Of a stretch of DNA of 64,000 nt, positions 22,368 through 32,629 are shown one piece after another. How positions within the stretch are numbered: the first letter of the stretch is position 1; every line of letters begins with the position of its first letter. The DNA is from Dactylellina haptotyla (taxonomy: Eukaryota; Ascomycota; Orbiliomycetes; Orbiliales; Orbiliaceae), in assembly GCA_031310005.1 (NCBI GenBank), contig CM062380.1, positions 4,216,001 through 4,280,000 on the forward strand. Direction: 5' to 3'. The position numbers and the translations under genes were made by a program. Below the pieces are notes generated by a model. That model saw only the letters and a list, made by a program, of their open reading frames with translations. It did no database searches and was not told the origin of the DNA.

Positions 22368-24029
22368 ATGCCCGTCCATGACGAGGTTCTCCCACGTTAG
22401 TTTGACCTCGCCCGCATCCGTCGTCTGGGTCTAGCGTTGATTGCGAATGGCGCACCGTGCTAACCAAACGTCCCATCTGCAGGCTTCCAGATCCGCGCCT
22501 CCGCTGACGGTGACGGCTTCCACCAAACGATCCTCCATTCTCACAACTTCCAGCCCGCAGAACCCGCATACTTAAAAACCAGGTCGAAGCACCCGGACGA
22601 GTATTCCATCGCTTTACTCGACGCCTACATTCCCGATATCCTCTTCGCCCAAGTTGTCGCCCGCCCGTCCATCTCAACACCCTCCCTATCGCTCGACGAA
22701 ATCCGGCGGCAGAACAATGGCGGCGCACCGGTGCTACCGACCATCACACTCCCAACAGAGTTCACTATTCAACTCTACAATCCCGAATCTCAGGTCGTAG
22801 TTCGCCAGAGGACCTCAAAATGGACCGGCAGCTACTGGGAATTCACCCTTCCCCGCCACTCGTTCCGCCAACCCACAGGCTCTCGGCTTGATGCAGAAGT
22901 CGCGCGCAATTCTGCCCTTCCACCGTCTGATGTTTCGACTTTTCGATGGCGGAAAGATGGCGGCGTTGTTTCCAAAACTTCTTTACGCTGCACAATGCTT
23001 TCCTCCGCAGCTACATCCGGTGACAAGAACGCTAAGAAGAAAGGCGGCGCCGAACCAGATATCACCGTCGCGATAATGGATAAGTTCAAAGATGTCACAA
23101 TCTATGAACCGTCCCTGCACAGGGTGGACGTCGAGGATAAAAAGGGCCTGGAATTGGTCCTTGTCCTCACGGCTTCAGTTATCGCTGACATCTACTTCAT
23201 GCCTCCCTCTTCCACATTCAATATCGCAGTCCAAGCCGCGACCAAGCCAAGCAGCAGCCCGAATGTCCGACCCCAGAGGCCAATGCCAACACTTATCCCC
23301 GGCGCCGCTGGCGATGGCAGGAGAAGAAGCAACAGCATCAGTCCCATTTCTCCAAGTGGCGGTACTCTATTGAAAACTCCAACTCCCCCAAATAACGCCC
23401 AGACAATAGTCAACAATCACGTTCTACAAGATACCGCTGCCCTTCAACGCCAACAGGTCATAGAAGAACGCAGACGAGCCGAAGAAGAAAAGAAACGGGC
23501 AAGGGAAACAGCAAAGGAAGAGGAGAGGATAAGAAAAATGCTACAGCAGGAGGATAAGGATAGAAGGAGACGTGAAGCCCAGGTCGCCGTTGAAACGGAG
23601 AAGGTCCGAAAGCAATTCGGAAACGATGCGCAAGCCTGGGAGTCTTTACGGCAGCAGCAACAGAGAACACAATATCAGGGTTCTTTGGGGCATCAGAGAG
23701 GAAATTCCATACCTGCACCTCCTACTTCTTTCCAACCACGTCCACCGCAGCCACCGAGACCACCGGTCATATTCGAGCCTGTTAATACTTATTCCGCCCC
23801 TCCACCACAACCTAGGCGACATAGCCAGCAGCTTCCACCGAGACAACCCTTGTATGCGGTTCCGGAAAGTCAACAGGCACGGCCACCGCAGGGACAATTT
23901 TTGAGTCCACCATCCGCATACCAACCTCAACCACAACAGCAACCTAAGAAGAAGAGTAGCTTTCTTGGGTTGTTCGGTGGTGGTAGTGGTGGAAACAACT
24001 TGACGAAGAAGAAGAGTAGCTTCTTCTAG
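22368..24029 (+). CDS. Conserved fungal protein with coiled coil, function unknown
   Basis: Two exons: 22368-22395 (MPVHDEVLP plus one base, donor GTTAGT) and 22483-24029, giving 524 residues. The N-terminal 250 residues look like a beta-rich globular domain (HPDEYSIALLDAYIPDI, LPTEFTIQLYNPESQVVVRQ, SYWEFTLPRHSFR, PDITVAIMDKFKDVTIYEP). I recall this pattern from uncharacterised Aspergillus-type proteins, without a known role. A strongly charged helix follows (about residues 330-400, EERRRAEEEKKRARE...), a predicted coiled coil. Then comes a Pro/Gln-rich tail with two near-copies of a KKKSSF motif (KKKSSFLGLFGGG and KKKSSFF at the very end), which may be membrane- or lipid-binding. Without the tiny first exon the frame lacks a good start codon. 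Confidence 0.8.
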
Positions 24030-25368
24030 TTACGCTGGCGCTTGTACATGGTAAGAGTACCGCAGCTAGCGGTTGAGTTTTGCTTTAATGATTTGCAATT
24101 TAGCGATTCAATAGTATTGGGTTTTTTCTTTCGTTATACCAACGGGGATGAATGAACACATCTCTTTGAAACATCTTTTGTTTTGGCAAGCATAGACAGG
24201 AAATGGCGTTGAAAGTTTTTTCGGTTTTTTGTTCGTTCTCCACGGGCTTTTTGTTAGCAAGGCCGCAAATTGTAAGCCCAGTGCACTAGTGGCTTCGTTA
24301 TTAGCTCCTAGTATATCATGTTCATAGTGTTAGACGACAGACACGTCCTAGAATTAAATGAAAAAGTCCCTTTGTTTTTACAAACGAATTTTAATAGCCA
24401 TGAAGTACCCAAGTAGTTATTGGTAGATAGGTCCCTGGGAATATTAATTAAGGCCTTAACCATCAGAAAGCTTGTCTTGTGTCAAAAGCTTGTCCGAACA
24501 TTGCATCTGCCCGGCACGTTTTTTCGGTTACACCAGAACGCCATCCCCACAACCACAAATTTGAGACCACACAAGCCAATTAAACAAATGTGTCTCCGCA
24601 CACAATGGCCAAAACGGCCAGCCTTCCTGCTAGATTGCGGGGGTGCTTCTTCTATATATGCTTTGGAGCTCATGTATAAGAAGTACTTTTGCAAGTTTTG
24701 AAATTTCAGGGATATATATGCCTGCATATACGATATGTCGGATGGGGCGTGTGCTTTAGGTGCAGGAAAGCTATGAAATTTGAGTATACCATATCGTTTT
24801 TCACGGTAACACGGGACACTAGAACCATCGAAAGAGCCGCATTGGAATTTCTTAATGAATATGAGCCAGAGTTTGACAGGGAAGCAAGACAAGCACCGAG
24901 TCAAGACTGCATTTCCCGGTCCGGTGATTAGTTGATTTCGAGGGATCACGTACGGTGCTGCAGGTTGGCACACTCACGCCATGCAATTTAAGCATTTTCC
25001 CTACATCCGCACCGCGAACAGAGGATGCTTGTGGGGTCCTTTTATCAGTTGAGAATTCTGAAGCCCTGTCTCAGGGTCCGAAAGTGGGTCTTTCTTGTCA
25101 CACCGTCAACGGTTCCCATCAGACGATTCCCGCTCCAGTCGTCCTCCACTATATATGGAGAAGTACCTACCGTGGCTGATTGGCCTGGAGGCTATAAAAT
25201 CTCTGGTTCACTCCATGCCCATTTGAAAATTCAATCCTGAATTTCTGGAGATATATCTTTCGAGTTTGAGCGCTCTTCGACAGTGTACTAGTGAAGAACG
25301 GGCTCCCTAAGCACAGAACTAATTTTGAATTGGAAAGTTTGATAGAGCTCCAGTTCGAATATCCAACA
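24030..25368. other. Intergenic region before CFEM-like gene
   Basis: About 1.3 kb, AT-rich. Frames of up to 163 codons on the minus strand (24482-24973) have no recognisable domain, and no gene is called. The last 200 bases contain a TATA box (25193-25199). Confidence 0.5.
25193..25199 (+). promoter_or_regulatory. TATA box of CFEM-like gene
   Basis: TATAAAA in the context GGAGGCTATAAAATC, 176 bp before the ATG at 25369. A well-formed core promoter element. Confidence 0.5.
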
Positions 25369-26178
25369 ATGAAACGAATACTACGGTTCACTTTGATAGT
25401 CTCCCTCCTATCTATTTACCAACTACCTTTGGTACTATGTCAAGCGAACACCCCAGCCAGTCTTAATGATTCACCTGGTTACAAAAATGGACGCGGCTGC
25501 ATGCGCAATTGTCTTTACTATCTCCCCGTTGATAACGGGTGCGACTACGCCGATCAATGCATATGCCGGCTAGACCTTCAACCGCAGATGACAAAATTCC
25601 TATCTACCTGCATATCCGAATCTTGTACCTTGACTCAAGATGTCCTATCCGGAGTCAGCGTGTACGAATCGTACTGTAGCGGCAAAGCTTCACAGGCCGA
25701 ACCTATCGTTACCCCAGTAGCCACGCAAGAAGTTATCGAAACGACAGTCATCAGCCGACAAATCGTGGAGGTGGTGGCAACGATTACTTCTACTACTTTT
25801 TCGACGGAAACGGTCAAGGCAGTTACTGTATTGACGAGTTTTACGGGGACCATAACTACGAAAATACCGAGTAGTCTAACTCAGATCGTTTACTCTACGT
25901 TTACGACGGTGATTAATGGCACCGATTCTCTGGAACAAACGTTGGATTTATGGGGTTTGGGACAACCTAAAGGGTTAACCACACAGGGCAAAATAGCTGT
26001 AGGACTGGGAGTAGTAGCTGGTGTGTTTTTACTAGCCTTTTTGGTGACCCTTTGCTGTTGCGCAAGGAGAAGGAAGGTCGATGACACATCGCCAGGACCG
26101 ATAGAACCCGGCATTGTAGGATGGGGTAAAAACAAAGGCAGGAGTCTTGGAATATTGCACCATTCGGGCAATAGATGA
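25369..26178 (+). CDS. CFEM-like single-pass membrane protein A
   Basis: Intronless, 269 residues. Order: signal peptide (residues 1-24, ending LVLCQA), an eight-cysteine module with Cys at 44, 48, 58, 64, 66, 81, 86 and 103 (CFEM-type spacing C-x3-C-x9-C-x5-C-x-C-x14-C-x4-C-x16-C), a Thr/Val-rich stalk (about 115-190), a transmembrane helix (about 209-231, followed by CCCARRRK) and a short cytosolic tail. CFEM proteins serve in heme or iron capture, adhesion or signalling at the cell surface; none of these can be chosen from sequence. The first ATG of the longer frame is not used here: MKRILRFTLI gives the only good signal peptide. It has a paralogue with the same layout at 49059-49886. Confidence 0.82.
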   Translation: MKRILRFTLIVSLLSIYQLPLVLCQANTPASLNDSPGYKNGRGCMRNCLYYLPVDNGCDYADQCICRLDLQPQMTKFLSTCISESCTLTQDVLSGVSVYESYCSGKASQAEPIVTPVATQEVIETTVISRQIVEVVATITSTTFSTETVKAVTVLTSFTGTITTKIPSSLTQIVYSTFTTVINGTDSLEQTLDLWGLGQPKGLTTQGKIAVGLGVVAGVFLLAFLVTLCCCARRRKVDDTSPGPIEPGIVGWGKNKGRSLGILHHSGNR

Positions 26179-26264
26179 TATCTACGGATTCAGTTGTCAT
26201 AATTATTGATCGGCGTACATTGTAGCTAAACTTATCGAACAACCGTTTTTATTTTTCTGCTCTG

Positions 26265-26468
26265 CTATATCGAGTTTCGTTTCCCCTCGGCATCGGAATC
26301 TATGCCCTTGTAAATCCAGGCATGGCTTTGCATCTCTCTTTGACACTGTAGACAGACGGCGCCGAACTCTGGTGTGAGGCTTATTTCGAGCTTACAAGAG
26401 CATCCCCCGCTTGGAAGTAAGGTTCTTCGGTGCCCACAGGACCGGAATACGATGATATGGGTGCACAT
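26265..26468 (-). CDS. Small Cys/His-rich peptide, possible zinc knuckle
   Basis: 67 codons, no signal peptide. It opens MCTHIIVFRSCGHRR and continues with C-S-C, then VCLQC. The pattern (Met-Cys start, CGH within 13 residues, later Cys pairs) resembles very short ascomycete proteins of the MCxxxxxxxxCGHxx type that I remember as common and uncharacterised. Paired Cys/His would suit one or two zinc sites. With only 67 residues and no second line of evidence, chance is a real alternative. Confidence 0.4.
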   Translation of the reverse strand: MCTHIIVFRSCGHRRTLLPSGGCSCKLEISLTPEFGAVCLQCQREMQSHAWIYKGIDSDAEGKRNSI

Positions 26469-26795
26469 GCTATAAGATGCTACTGGTAGCTACGTAGAAT
26501 CTAGTCAATGTTGAAATACTTTCCGTTTAGGCTGGGTCGAGTGCATATGCAGTAAATTATACTCTAATTATGATTCGAAGATCGATATGCGGGTTGCATA
26601 CACTACAAAAGGTTAAAAGCTTCTAAATAGTACACTAATAAAATATTTCTTTCTAAGAAATTGTGTCAAAAATAATGTTCCAAGTTTCCAAGGACGGGTT
26701 GCCAAGACTGTCAGGCTAAGGCAAAAGGTGAATATCCTATAGTCTGGCAGAGCATATAAGAAGTTATACTTAACAATGCAAAGACAGATGGAATT
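26469..26795. other. AT-rich spacer
   Basis: 327 bases between the small Cys/His frame and the 3' end of the pseudopeptidase gene. Nothing recognisable. Confidence 0.5.
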
Positions 26796-28004
26796 TTAGA
26801 ACTTTTCAAAGAACTGTGGAATAGCTGGTAGATTAACTGGCCGACCCTCTGGGGTGAATACCCAAGGTGCCACGGCCATGGCTGTCTGGTTGAGAACATA
26901 AGAATCCTGTGCAATCCTGAGAGAGTCGAAACACATCTCTTGGTCAGGTGGTGGATACCATTCGTTTTCTGACCTCCAATGGTATGGTAAGTCGGGATAT
27001 TCTTCCATCTCTCTCGTGAGATATACCGCGAGGACATAAAGCGCATAGTTCGTAGGACTCCCAAGCGCGCCAGAGGTAAGATATTGCTCATGAGCTCTAT
27101 TGGTGGCCAACCTTTTCGCAGTAAATGGGGTCATTACAGGAATCCCGTTTACTGCATCCTGTCGGTCTCTCCACACATAGTCGACGCCCGGCCAGTAGTG
27201 GCACAATGGTGGTGGGGGTGGAGGGTTGGGTCCGAAGCGTGGATTGAACTGTACGGTCATAGCACCGTTGACTTCGCGGATATAGAATATCGCCAGCACC
27301 AGCCAAAACGCACGGTTCGAATACCATATGATATTGTTATAAATTTTGCTGTATAGCACTGCATTGTCGCTCCGACAGAATTTTCCTTGCTTTATTGCGG
27401 CTTCGAGCGAAAGTTGTTTGAACCATCGGTCGCATAAAACTAGTGTTAACTGGGCGTCATTCGCGTAGTTACCATCAGGGTATGAAACTACAATCGGTCC
27501 GCCATCTTTGTCATCATGCGAGCACTGGTACTGTTCGTTCTGACAGTATACGTAGGGCCCATAAAATAAATACCAGGTATTGGACCAATCGTATGCTGCC
27601 TGAAAAACCTCTATATAATTTAGAGTGGTTAGTAAGTATAAATAGCTTCGCTGAAAATACGTTAGACACTTACTAAAGATCTTATCATTATAGCTTTCCC
27701 ATTCATTCCTCCACTGGGCCCCGAGATATTCTTGTGCTGCATATTCATCCAAATTTGGGGTCTTGGTTAATTCTAGCATCCGTTTCGCATCGTCTATGGT
27801 ATCATAGATAATTTTCTTTTGGTCATCGTTACAAAAGTAAATCCATAGGTGAGCATTCACCAATGCGGTGCCGTTCGGAAATTCTTCAATCTGGAAACTA
27901 TGATCACTTTGGCAGAATGCCAGCGGAGTGATGTACGTGGCCACCCATAAGCTTAAAATTGTGTTATTAAGAAATCGAAGGATTCCGTTTTTCCATTTTG
28001 ACAT
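26796..28004 (-). CDS. Secreted aspzincin-like homologue lacking the zinc site (pseudopeptidase)
   Basis: Exons 28004-27674 and 27610-26796 give 381 residues. The 63-nt intron (donor GTAAGT, branch TACTAAC, acceptor TATATAG) is in frame and stop-free, so an unspliced reading hides it. A signal-like N terminus precedes the mature region (LSLWVATYITPLAFCQ). It aligns with the neighbouring gene at 28950-30633 in several blocks: a CNDDQKK...IDDAKRML region against CDDAKTQG...VNDARKLL, and a late SPTNYALYVLAVYL block against ANADSYEMFILGEF. Where the neighbour has HEMLH, this protein reads REVNG (residues 222-226), and the later Asp is Thr297. Both zinc-binding parts are therefore missing, and a proline run (PPPPPP) is inserted. 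A binding or inhibitory role is possible; none is shown. Confidence 0.75.
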   Translation of the reverse strand: MSKWKNGILRFLNNTILSLWVATYITPLAFCQSDHSFQIEEFPNGTALVNAHLWIYFCNDDQKKIIYDTIDDAKRMLELTKTPNLDEYAAQEYLGAQWRNEWESYNDKIFSKCLTYFQRSYLYLLTTLNYIEVFQAAYDWSNTWYLFYGPYVYCQNEQYQCSHDDKDGGPIVVSYPDGNYANDAQLTLVLCDRWFKQLSLEAAIKQGKFCRSDNAVLYSKIYNNIIWYSNRAFWLVLAIFYIREVNGAMTVQFNPRFGPNPPPPPPLCHYWPGVDYVWRDRQDAVNGIPVMTPFTAKRLATNRAHEQYLTSGALGSPTNYALYVLAVYLTREMEEYPDLPYHWRSENEWYPPPDQEMCFDSLRIAQDSYVLNQTAMAVAPWVFTPEGRPVNLPAIPQFFEKF

Positions 28005-28949
28005 AGCTTTGAAGTATTGAGGTCAATATCACTTTTAGGTTAGTACCTATCGTCGTCTCTTATCGAATTATTGTCTGTAATCATGTCCAACCAGGTTCCA
28101 AAGGTCAGATAGGTATACTTTTCAGCACACTTCTCTTCCTGACTATGTCAGGTCCATAAATTACCGCAACAGCGAGACGAAACTGCCAGTCTGACACCAT
28201 CTGAGATCTCTCTATCCAGGTGGGAAGTCATGATACAAGTTGTAAGTTTCGCCATATGCTTTACACAATCCAGAAAGTTGGGTTTCTTGTGTCCTAACAC
28301 TTAATTAGTCGTCTGGTATGATATTGCCAAATCTGCAAGGAACATTTTAATGTATTGGTTTTAAATTCTATAGTCTGAAATTTATCCGAAGTTTCCAATT
28401 GTATTCATGAAATAACATGCCAACAGAATTATAGGGCTCAATAACTTGATCAATTGAGTTGGTAGGCACAAAGTGGGAAGGAGACGTGTGTCGCTCGAAT
28501 GCTGAGTGTTCCCAAGTGGAGCCGTAACCCAGCATCACGTATCCAACATCCAACATTTGTTCCAACAGCACATGCAAGGCTTATAAAATTATTGCGGCGA
28601 AGAGCAAGCACCGTAGATACCCCTTATGCCACAGTAGCACCACGCTAGCCTCTCAAGTTGGATTCTTGGTTTTCAGCTTAGACGGCCCCTTATCGATTCC
28701 CAACATGAATTACCCCGCTGACATCTTCAGCTTCTAACGCTTTGCCTCCAATTAATATTCTTAATAACGATTTACTTCAACCATACCCAGAAGGCTGCGG
28801 TTCAGGTTTCGTAAGCCTGAAGATAAATTTTCTAATTGTAATACTTGGTAGGTTTCAGTTTCCTAGCTGTAGCCAATTTGGGTGAGTACTAATATACCCA
28901 GAACTCCTAGATCCCATCATCAATATTCCATCCGATAACCGCCTTCGAA
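28005..28949. promoter_or_regulatory. Head-to-head intergenic region of the peptidase pair
   Basis: 945 bases between the two start codons, AT-rich, without a gene. It presumably holds both promoters. I found no clear palindrome or shared repeat. Confidence 0.45.
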
Positions 28950-30633
28950 ATGAAAGTCTTCAGGATTATATCGTATGGCCTACTTGCTCTCTTCAAGTTT
29001 ACAGCGGCGAACCCTGTCAACCGCCTCCACCCACGAGAAAATAAACCGTACATCCCACCCGTCCCAAAGAACAAGAACCATCCCGTACCGTATATGACAG
29101 AAGCGGAGAGGGAAGAGTGGCGCCGAAAGACGCCCCAACCAGGTTTTCCCGAAAGATGGAAGAAGGCCCCATTCCCACCCCTTCGAGATGACCTCTTAAT
29201 TTCGCCTATACCAAGTTTCTACGGGGTAAAACCAAATCCAGATCCAAGACCCGACACTACGCCGTGGACGAAAGAAGGGATTGCAGCAATCAAACCGAAC
29301 CATATGTTTTATGGATGGGAAGGCTGCGATGATGCGAAAACTCAAGGGCTCATTGATGCCGTGAACGATGCCCGGAAACTACTAGGGGCAATAAGTAAAG
29401 ACGCGCCTGATTTTCACATTGACTGGAACCGACCGGCGGCTGTGGAATTCTTTGGTGGTTCAAGGAATAAAAAGTATCGGGAAACTATTACGTGTAAGTT
29501 GAAGTACATCTATGGATATATGATCGGGTGGGCAATGGAGTTGCTGCTACGATTGCTTAACAAGATATACGAAACCTGTCTGGAGTAGCCTCCTAGCAAC
29601 AGTTCACTTTATTTCGTTCTTTTCTTTCTATTTTCGAGATACGAGGGGGAATTCAAATAAATCGCGGCAATATCTTAATAATATATATTCCTAGCACTCT
29701 CTGTGTAATGATAACACATGGCAATAATTAACCCACCCATTGAATAATTCGCCACAAGGAGATGTGCATAAGCTCTAACGTATCACTATTGTGTTAAATA
29801 AAGATAATTTACGAAACCTAAGTCAATGGCTGGACGATAAACGACGAACCGGGCAGATTCACATTCGCTGCGATGACATATATAACGGGTGCAAGACTGC
29901 CACTGCATATGTACCCAAATACAGACCGGGGAAACCAGATGAGTTAAACAACTTTATCGTATTCTGTCCGACCTTTTGGGAGGCTCCGACGCTTGACAAA
30001 GCCAGGGAGGATTCAGGGAGAAGCGTGGACTTGCTGGGATGGCAGAATCGAGGTGAGATGATACCCCTCAGCAAAACTACTAATTGATTATATCAAACGC
30101 GACATTTTTTTGGATCTGTTTTAATAAAGAATACATCAAACGCGGTAGGTCTCGTCGTTCTCCACGAAATGCTTCATATAACCTTTATCGCGAGTGCGAA
30201 TGAGGATTACCGCGAATACGATCCAAAAAACATGATCCTTCAAATTATAGATATTCCTGTTAAGGATCCGGAGGACGGACAAACTATGCGTGCTTACGGT
30301 CCCTACTTGGCGAAAGTACTAGCGTATGGCGGGAACGATAATGTGGCGTGCTACCCGTCTGCGAATGCGGATAGCTATGAGATGTTCATTCTCGGCGAGT
30401 TTGTACACCAACTCATAGGTAGGTACCCTTTCCAGCCGGAGATGCTTGAACCATGGCCGTACAGCAGGCGCAAGATTGAGGCGGAGCGGGCACTGGGATT
30501 GAATGGTACGGATCAAGAAGTGGCTATTGAGGCGTGTAAATTAACGAACGGGACGGTTGGGCTAGTGGATGATGTAGGGATTGGGTTACTTCCATTTGGA
30601 GAATGTGAAAAGATTCTAGGTAGCCGTGTGTGA
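28950..30633 (+). CDS. Secreted zinc metallopeptidase, aspzincin-like (HExxH)
   Basis: Exons 28950-29493, 29804-30052 and 30149-30633, giving 425 residues. Signal peptide MKVFRIISYGLLALFKFTAA, then a Pro-rich pro-region, then the catalytic part. The zinc motif HEMLH is at residues 270-274. Asp339 within NADSYEMF is placed like the third ligand of deuterolysin-type (aspzincin) peptidases, which use HExxH plus a later Asp. The block PKYRPG...NNFIVFCPTFWE upstream is typical of fungal secreted zincins of this group. Exon 1 ends inside a codon (ACG T) and joins AT AAT TTA, giving RETITYNLRNLSQW. The intron 29494-29803 is about 310 nt, far longer than its neighbours. The exact substrate and family number are not certain. 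Confidence 0.8.
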
Positions 30634-32629
30634 AATATACTTATGATTTCCTTAGCTATCGTCCTACTCTGGCCCTACGGTGCATTCCATTTCCACAATA
30701 TTTGAGCGCAATAGAACTCCAGTGATTTAGAGGTACAAAGGAGACCAAAAAGTACAAGAGTGTTTGTCGTGTGTACTGCGTTCCGGATGGATTTCGTGTG
30801 CGGTTACACAGAGATCGAGTACATGCACAGACGCATGCCAGATCGGGACTGGACACCAAAATGTGTTGTGTCGGCAGCGTTGTTTCGTTTCAACGACTGC
30901 TTCACCGTACAAGACTGTGCTTCACCATCGAAGCGGGCGAAGGCTTGTACGTTCCAACGCGGTTTCACGCAAACAAGCTTCCCGCAGTCTAGTGGAACGC
31001 TAAATCTCTGACGATGGCTTGCATCTGTTTTACTTGATATCATTCATGTCACTAATTTTTGCGAGTGCGGGGCCAGGGTTCAACCAGGCTACTTTGGTCA
31101 AAGGCGGCGTATTCGACCCTCTTTAGGTATATATGAGCGATATTTGACATCGCTACCGACGTCGATGCTCCGTCAGATTCCTCTCGCGCCAGCCGGTTTT
31201 CTGCACGTTTTGCTTCGAAAAGACCTCTAAGCAGGCATCAGGCATCAGGGCTTTAGGAATGCGAGCCGTGGAAACATTCGAAATCGATGATCCGTATAAT
31301 CCATAATTCAAGGCATCGCCCCCGCGAGAAACCCAGATCAGCACTGTCCCGACGACGGACATCGAAACTTCGTTAAGGTTCGGTGACTCCCGCGGATGCC
31401 GACATTCGGGAGGTGGAGAGGGTCGAGCGAAATGTTGGAACTTCCTCATTCCAGCGAATGCATATTGAAATCACCAGGGGCAGAGCTTGCAAAGCACGCT
31501 GAGATGGGTTGCGTCAACCACATTCCTGCCGGCCAATAGCTGTGCGCCAGCACCCACCCTGCCAGCCAACAAATAATGATGCAGAACCACGACCGCCTCA
31601 CAAACAGTCGAATCAGGTCGCTGCATGGAAGCCTTCGGTTGCAGAAGAACGAAAATTTTTGATGCACCTATAAAAAAAAAAAACTGGAATTAAAGGAAGC
31701 GATCTGTGATTTGCGGTGCTTACCGATGCGTTCCAGTTGGACGATATCGCCCCCCTACAATCAGTCCTCGCCGTGATTGCTTGCTCGTCCCCCATTATCA
31801 AATCTCTTGATGCTTTCTTTGGAGCTCTTGGGCTTGGCTTTCCGTGGGATTTGCTCTTTTCCAATCTGGTTACCCGCTCGGCTAGTTAGCTGGCCAGTGA
31901 TGCAGCTAACCAGAATCAGTCTTATCTCATACTAATTCGCACCGCTAGCCATGCTCCCATGCTTCCCCACTGACTTTCCAGCGGTCTCGTTTGCTGGCAG
32001 AATGTCAAGGTTTCCTGACTTGGCCCTCACTTGTCGCCGGCCAGCTGTTTCCCTGCCCATTTCTGCTCTCCTTCCAGCCAGCGAAAGACCGCCCACTTGC
32101 TCGTCTGCTCTGTCAAAGCATTGAATAAAAAGCGGGGCCAGGTTTGAAAAGCACTCTCGCTTCGTCCAGCTAAATATGGAGACACATACCCTCGTTCAAC
32201 CCGGTCTCTCTCCTCCTGAGTGACTTTCAATAATTAACCTCTCACACATGAATTTTCCGAAATCGCGAGGAAAGAGCAAGTCGCTTTAAACTCTTTCCTC
32301 ATTTCAGGGTCCTTCGAGGCGTGGAAACGCAAAGGAAAGACATTCTTTCGCACCACCAGCCACCACCAGTTTTCCGCTCTCACTTTTCCTCTTAACTCCT
32401 GAGCTGATTTCTTTCTTTTTTGCTCCGCTCCATCGTTTAATTTATTGGCTGGTGCCATAAAGAGGAGAGGGAAATAAAGCTTTAAAAGGCCTGCTGTGTC
32501 CTCCAGGGGAGAGAAGGCTAGAATTCGTAAGCTAGTTCACAGCTTCAGGGTGTACCTTCAGGGTGTCCCAACCGCAAAACCAACCCAGGATACATCAGAC
32601 GATCTCTTACTCGAAAGAAAGCTACGAAA
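30634..32629. other. Long intergenic region
   Basis: About 2.0 kb. Overlapping frames at 30730-31040 on both strands, and minus-strand frames at 31153-31864 and 32027-32458, have no recognisable domains. An A-run lies at 31672-31683. The last 200 bases are probably promoter and leader of the next gene. No gene is called. Confidence 0.45.

Noticed and set aside
22096-22728. 210-codon minus-strand frame
   Set aside because: Antisense to the first part of the coiled-coil protein gene, whose plus frame is continuous and conserved-looking.
24482-24973. 163-codon minus-strand frame
   Set aside because: No recognised motif and no splice or promoter support.
28950-29588. 212-codon stand-alone reading of the metallopeptidase start
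   Set aside because: Runs into the first intron; splicing joins the catalytic exons.
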